From: an uncultured Propioniciclava sp.
GTDB lineage: Bacteria > Actinomycetota > Actinomycetes > Propionibacteriales > Propionibacteriaceae
Assembly: GCA_937872005.1 (NCBI GenBank)
Contig: CALMPQ010000119.1
Span: 1 to 9,348 of the forward strand
DNA length: 9,348 bases
Direction of reading: 5' to 3'
The notes beneath the pieces were generated by a model. That model was not told the origin of the DNA. It ran no database searches and saw nothing but the letters and a program-made list of their open reading frames with translations. Below are positions 5,532 through 9,348 of this stretch, in pieces. Made by a program: the position numbers and the translations under genes. The stretch's first letter is position 1. Every line of letters starts with the position of its first letter.

Positions 5532-7210
5532 TGGCCAAGCCGGCCGGCATCACCCAGGAGGGCGAGGTCCTCCAGACCCGCACGCCCGACCACGAGGGTG
5601 CCCTCAAGACCATGCCCGCCCCGGCGACGTGGCTCGACGAGCGCATCGGCCTCGGCAAGCTCGGCAAGGCGGCGCTGCGCAAGGTCTTCCCCGACCACTG
5701 GTCCTTCCTGCTCGGCGAGATCGCGCTGTACAGCTTCATCGTGCTGCTGCTCACGGGCATCTTCCTGACGATCTGGTTCAAGCCGTCCATGGCCGAGATC
5801 GAGTACCAGGGCACCTACGAGCTCATGCGCGGCCTGCAGATGAGCGAGGCGTTCGAGTCCACGCTGGCGATCAGCTTCGACGTCCGGGGTGGGATGCTGG
5901 TCCGCCAGATCCACCACTGGGGCGCCATCCTGTTCATGGCCGCGATGACGGCGCACATGCTCCGCGTGTTCTTCACCGGTGCGTTCCGCAAGCCGCGTGA
6001 GCTGAACTGGCTCATCGGCGTCGTCCTGCTGAGCCTCGGCATGATCGCCGGCATGACCGGTTACTCCCTCCCCGACGACCTGCTCTCGGGCACCGGCCTC
6101 CGGTTCACCGACGGCGCGATCCGCTCCATCCCGCTCGTGGGCACCTGGATCGAGTTCTTCGTCTTCGGTGGCGAGTACCCCGGCGACATGATCATCGCCC
6201 GCTTCTACATGGCGCACATCCTGCTGCTGCCCGCGATCCTGCTCGGCCTGATCTCGGCACACATGGCGCTGGTCGTCTACCACAAGCACACCCAGTTCCC
6301 CGGCCCCGGCCGCACCGAGAACAACGTGGTCGGCTACCCGCTGTTCCCCGTCTACATGGCCAAGGCCGGTGGCTTCTTCTTCATCGTGTTCGGCGTGCTG
6401 ATCCTGATGGGCGCCACGATGTCGATCAACCAGGTCTGGCTGTACGGGCCCTACAACCCGGCGCAGGTGACCGCGGGCTCGCAGCCCGACTGGTACATGG
6501 GCTGGGTCGAGGGTGCGGTCCGCATCATGCCTGGCTGGGAGTCCCACTGGGGCCCGACCACGTGGTCGTGGAACATCTTCCTCCCCTTCGCCGTCCTGAT
6601 GGGCATCTTCTACACGGCCCTGGCCGTCTGGCCCTTCGTCGAGGCGTGGCTGACCGGCGACAAGCGCCCCCACCACATCCTCGACCGCCCGCGCAACGCG
6701 CCCACGCGCACCGCGCTCGGCGTGGCCGGCATGACCTTCTACGGCCTGATGTGGGCCGGCGGCGGCAACGACATCATCGCCACGCAGTTCAACGTCTCGC
6801 TGAACGCGGTGACGTACTTCCTGCGCGTGGCCGTGTTCGTGGGCCCGGTGATCGCGTTCATCGTGACCAAGCGCCTGTGCCTGTCGCTGCAGCGTGCTGA
6901 CGCCCAGCGCGTCCTGCACGGGTCGGAGTCGGGCATCATCGTCCGCTCCCCCGCGGGTGGCTACTCCGAGCCGCACGTCCCGCTCTCGACCGACGAGGCG
7001 TTCACGCTCACCCAGCACCGCCAGTACCCGCCGCTGGAGGAGACACCCTCCGAGGATGAGCACGGCGTCAAGACCACCGGCCCGAACAAGGTCAGCGGTC
7101 TGCGGGCCCGCCTGTCGCGCTGGTACACCGGCGACGACATCGTCAAGCCCACCCGCGAGGAGATCGCGGACTCCCACCACCACGACGACGAGCCCAAGCA
7201 GCTCCACTGA
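5531..7210 (+). CDS. qcrB: Cytochrome b subunit of the bcc complex
   Basis: QcrB is the membrane core of the menaquinol oxidase complex, with two b hemes and the inner and outer quinone sites. Heme ligands are visible as His128 and His142 in helix B (R-x-x-H-x-x-G-A pattern, 13 residues between) and His229 and His244 in helix D (14 between, the cytochrome b6-like spacing). The quinol-site motif P-D-W-Y is at 319-322, the actinobacterial form of PEWY. The b6-like and subunit-IV-like parts are fused in one chain, as in full-length cytochrome b. About 120 hydrophilic residues follow the last helix and end in a His/Asp-rich tail; such C-terminal extensions are common in actinobacterial QcrB. ATG 5531 overlaps the qcrA TGA by one base. 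GTG 5528 directly before it would give a four-base overlap and one more residue; an AAGGA at 5514-5518 suits either. The gene ends just before a strong hairpin terminator. Confidence 0.97.
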   Translation: MAKPAGITQEGEVLQTRTPDHEGALKTMPAPATWLDERIGLGKLGKAALRKVFPDHWSFLLGEIALYSFIVLLLTGIFLTIWFKPSMAEIEYQGTYELMRGLQMSEAFESTLAISFDVRGGMLVRQIHHWGAILFMAAMTAHMLRVFFTGAFRKPRELNWLIGVVLLSLGMIAGMTGYSLPDDLLSGTGLRFTDGAIRSIPLVGTWIEFFVFGGEYPGDMIIARFYMAHILLLPAILLGLISAHMALVVYHKHTQFPGPGRTENNVVGYPLFPVYMAKAGGFFFIVFGVLILMGATMSINQVWLYGPYNPAQVTAGSQPDWYMGWVEGAVRIMPGWESHWGPTTWSWNIFLPFAVLMGIFYTALAVWPFVEAWLTGDKRPHHILDRPRNAPTRTALGVAGMTFYGLMWAGGGNDIIATQFNVSLNAVTYFLRVAVFVGPVIAFIVTKRLCLSLQRADAQRVLHGSESGIIVRSPAGGYSEPHVPLSTDEAFTLTQHRQYPPLEETPSEDEHGVKTTGPNKVSGLRARLSRWYTGDDIVKPTREEIADSHHHDDEPKQLH

Positions 7211-7223
7211 GTGGCCTGAACCG

Positions 7224-7255
7224 ACTGGCCCCCTCCCACCCGGGAGGGGGCCAGT
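7224..7255 (+). terminator. Hairpin terminator after qcrB
   Basis: A perfect 14-bp inverted repeat (7224-7237 against 7242-7255) encloses a four-base ACCC loop and starts 13 bases after the qcrB stop. The stem is very GC-rich and is followed by a short T-containing tail (TTTCGCTT counting the last stem base), weaker than a classical U-tract but usual for high-GC actinobacteria. It should end the ctaE-qcrCAB transcript and insulate the GNAT gene, whose putative -10 begins about 19 bases later. Confidence 0.85.
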
Positions 7256-7273
7256 TTCGCTTCCCCAGGGCAC

Positions 7274-7288
7274 TACGGTGGGCGCGTG
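7274..7288 (+). promoter_or_regulatory. Putative -10 element TACGGT with leaderless GTG start
   Basis: TACGGT (7274-7279) matches TANNNT and lies six bases before GTG 7286, which has no Shine-Dalgarno sequence. This is the same register as at 544 and 7958. Any -35 would fall near the end of the terminator hairpin, where no good hexamer is visible. Since the upstream operon is terminated at 7255, the GNAT gene needs its own promoter, and this is the best candidate. Confidence 0.5.
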
Positions 7289-7957
7289 TTCTCGGACGCC
7301 GACCTCCTCCGTGCCTACGACCGGCACCTGCGCTTCGATGCGGAGGTGCTCGGCGCGACCCGCGTGTCGGTCGAGGGCCCGCTGGTGCGGGCCTTCTTCG
7401 GGGAGACCGGCTTCGTGACGCATCGCAGCCTCGAGGGCGTCGACGGCCTGGGTGACCTCGTCGCCGAGACGATCGCCTTCTTCGCCTCGCACGGCGTGGC
7501 CGAGTTCGAGTGGAAGACCCGCAGCCACGATCGCTCCCCCGGCCTGATCGGAGCCCTGCTCGCCCACGGCCTGCTCCCCGAGGAGCAGGAGACCGTCATG
7601 GTCGGACCGGTCACCCTCGAGCTGGACGCCGAGCTCCCACCCGGCGTGTCCATCCGGCTCGACCGCCAGGACGGACGCGTCACCCACTGGATCGCCGAGG
7701 TCGACGACGAGGTCGTCGGTGTCGGACGCCTCGAGCTGGTGCCGGGCACGCCCTTCGCGGGCCTGTGGGGCGGCGCCACCGACCCGGAGTGGCGGCGGCG
7801 CGGGGTCTACCGGGCGCTCACCGCGGCCCGGGCTGCGCACGCCGCAGCCCACGGCGTCCGGCTGCTGCACAGTGACTGCCTGCCGACGTCGCGGCCCATC
7901 CTGGAGCGGGCCGGTCTGCGCCCCGTGACCACCACGACCCCGTACGTGTGGCGCGGC

Positions 7958-7960
<3 letters not shown>
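7286..7960 (+). CDS. GNAT family N-acetyltransferase
   Basis: A 224-residue soluble protein whose C-terminal half (about 125-224) looks like a GNAT acetyltransferase, an enzyme type that moves an acetyl group from acetyl-CoA to an amine. The strand V-V-G-V-G-R-L-E-L leads into G-G-A-T-D-P-E-W-R-R-R-G-V-Y-R-A-L (R170-Y175). This resembles the acetyl-CoA pyrophosphate loop R/Q-x-x-G-x-G/A, with Tyr in place of the last Gly/Ala. S-R-P-I-L-E-R-A-G-L follows as the usual C-terminal helix. The N-terminal half contains F-E-W-K-T-R-S-H-D and resembles the leading domain found in some actinobacterial GNAT proteins. The substrate cannot be told. The start is GTG 7286, in leaderless register behind TACGGT. 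The TAG stop (7958-7960) lies in frame just before guaB1 and appears to form part of that gene's -10 element. Confidence 0.78.

Positions 7961-9348
<1,388 letters not shown>

Overview
The window reads as a chromosomal segment from a high-GC Gram-positive bacterium (Actinomycetota). Three things point there: strong third-position GC, a ctaE-qcrC-qcrA-qcrB block with a di-heme QcrC and a three-helix Rieske subunit, and a GuaB1-type enzyme. The trpD / receiver-like gene / ctaE-qcrCAB order suggests an actinomycete such as a Nocardioidaceae member (inference, low confidence). It looks like core genome; I see no insertion sequence, phage gene, CRISPR array, tRNA or rRNA.

Layout. At 79-546 (+) lies a small protein with two similar helix-turn-helix-like segments. 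It is followed at 556-1218 (+) by a small A24-type prepilin-peptidase-like membrane protein. Convergent to these is a minus-strand pair: a degenerate receiver-domain protein (2275-2700) whose stop overlaps the start of trpD (1232-2278, anthranilate phosphoribosyltransferase). Divergent from that pair is the respiratory operon: ctaE (cytochrome aa3 oxidase subunit III), qcrC (di-heme cytochrome c), qcrA (Rieske protein) and qcrB (cytochrome b). The last three genes overlap by a few bases, and the operon ends at a perfect 14-bp hairpin (7224-7255). Downstream are a GNAT acetyltransferase (7286-7960) and a GuaB1-family IMP dehydrogenase/GMP reductase-like gene (7970 to the window edge, incomplete).

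How the genes work together. ctaE-qcrCAB encodes the menaquinol:cytochrome c oxidoreductase plus one oxidase subunit. In actinobacteria these form a bcc-aa3 supercomplex that passes electrons from menaquinol through the Rieske centre and the two c hemes to the oxidase. The other oxidase subunits are not in this window. trpD serves tryptophan synthesis and guaB1 purine interconversion; the only visible link to respiration is neighbourhood.

The most notable non-coding pattern is that three genes (556, 7286, 7970) start with GTG exactly 12 bases after the first base of a TANNNT -10-like hexamer and have no Shine-Dalgarno sequence. ctaE has a near-identical arrangement. These look like leaderless transcripts. 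In two of the cases the TAG stop codon of the upstream gene forms the first half of the hexamer. No clearly new multi-gene system was found.
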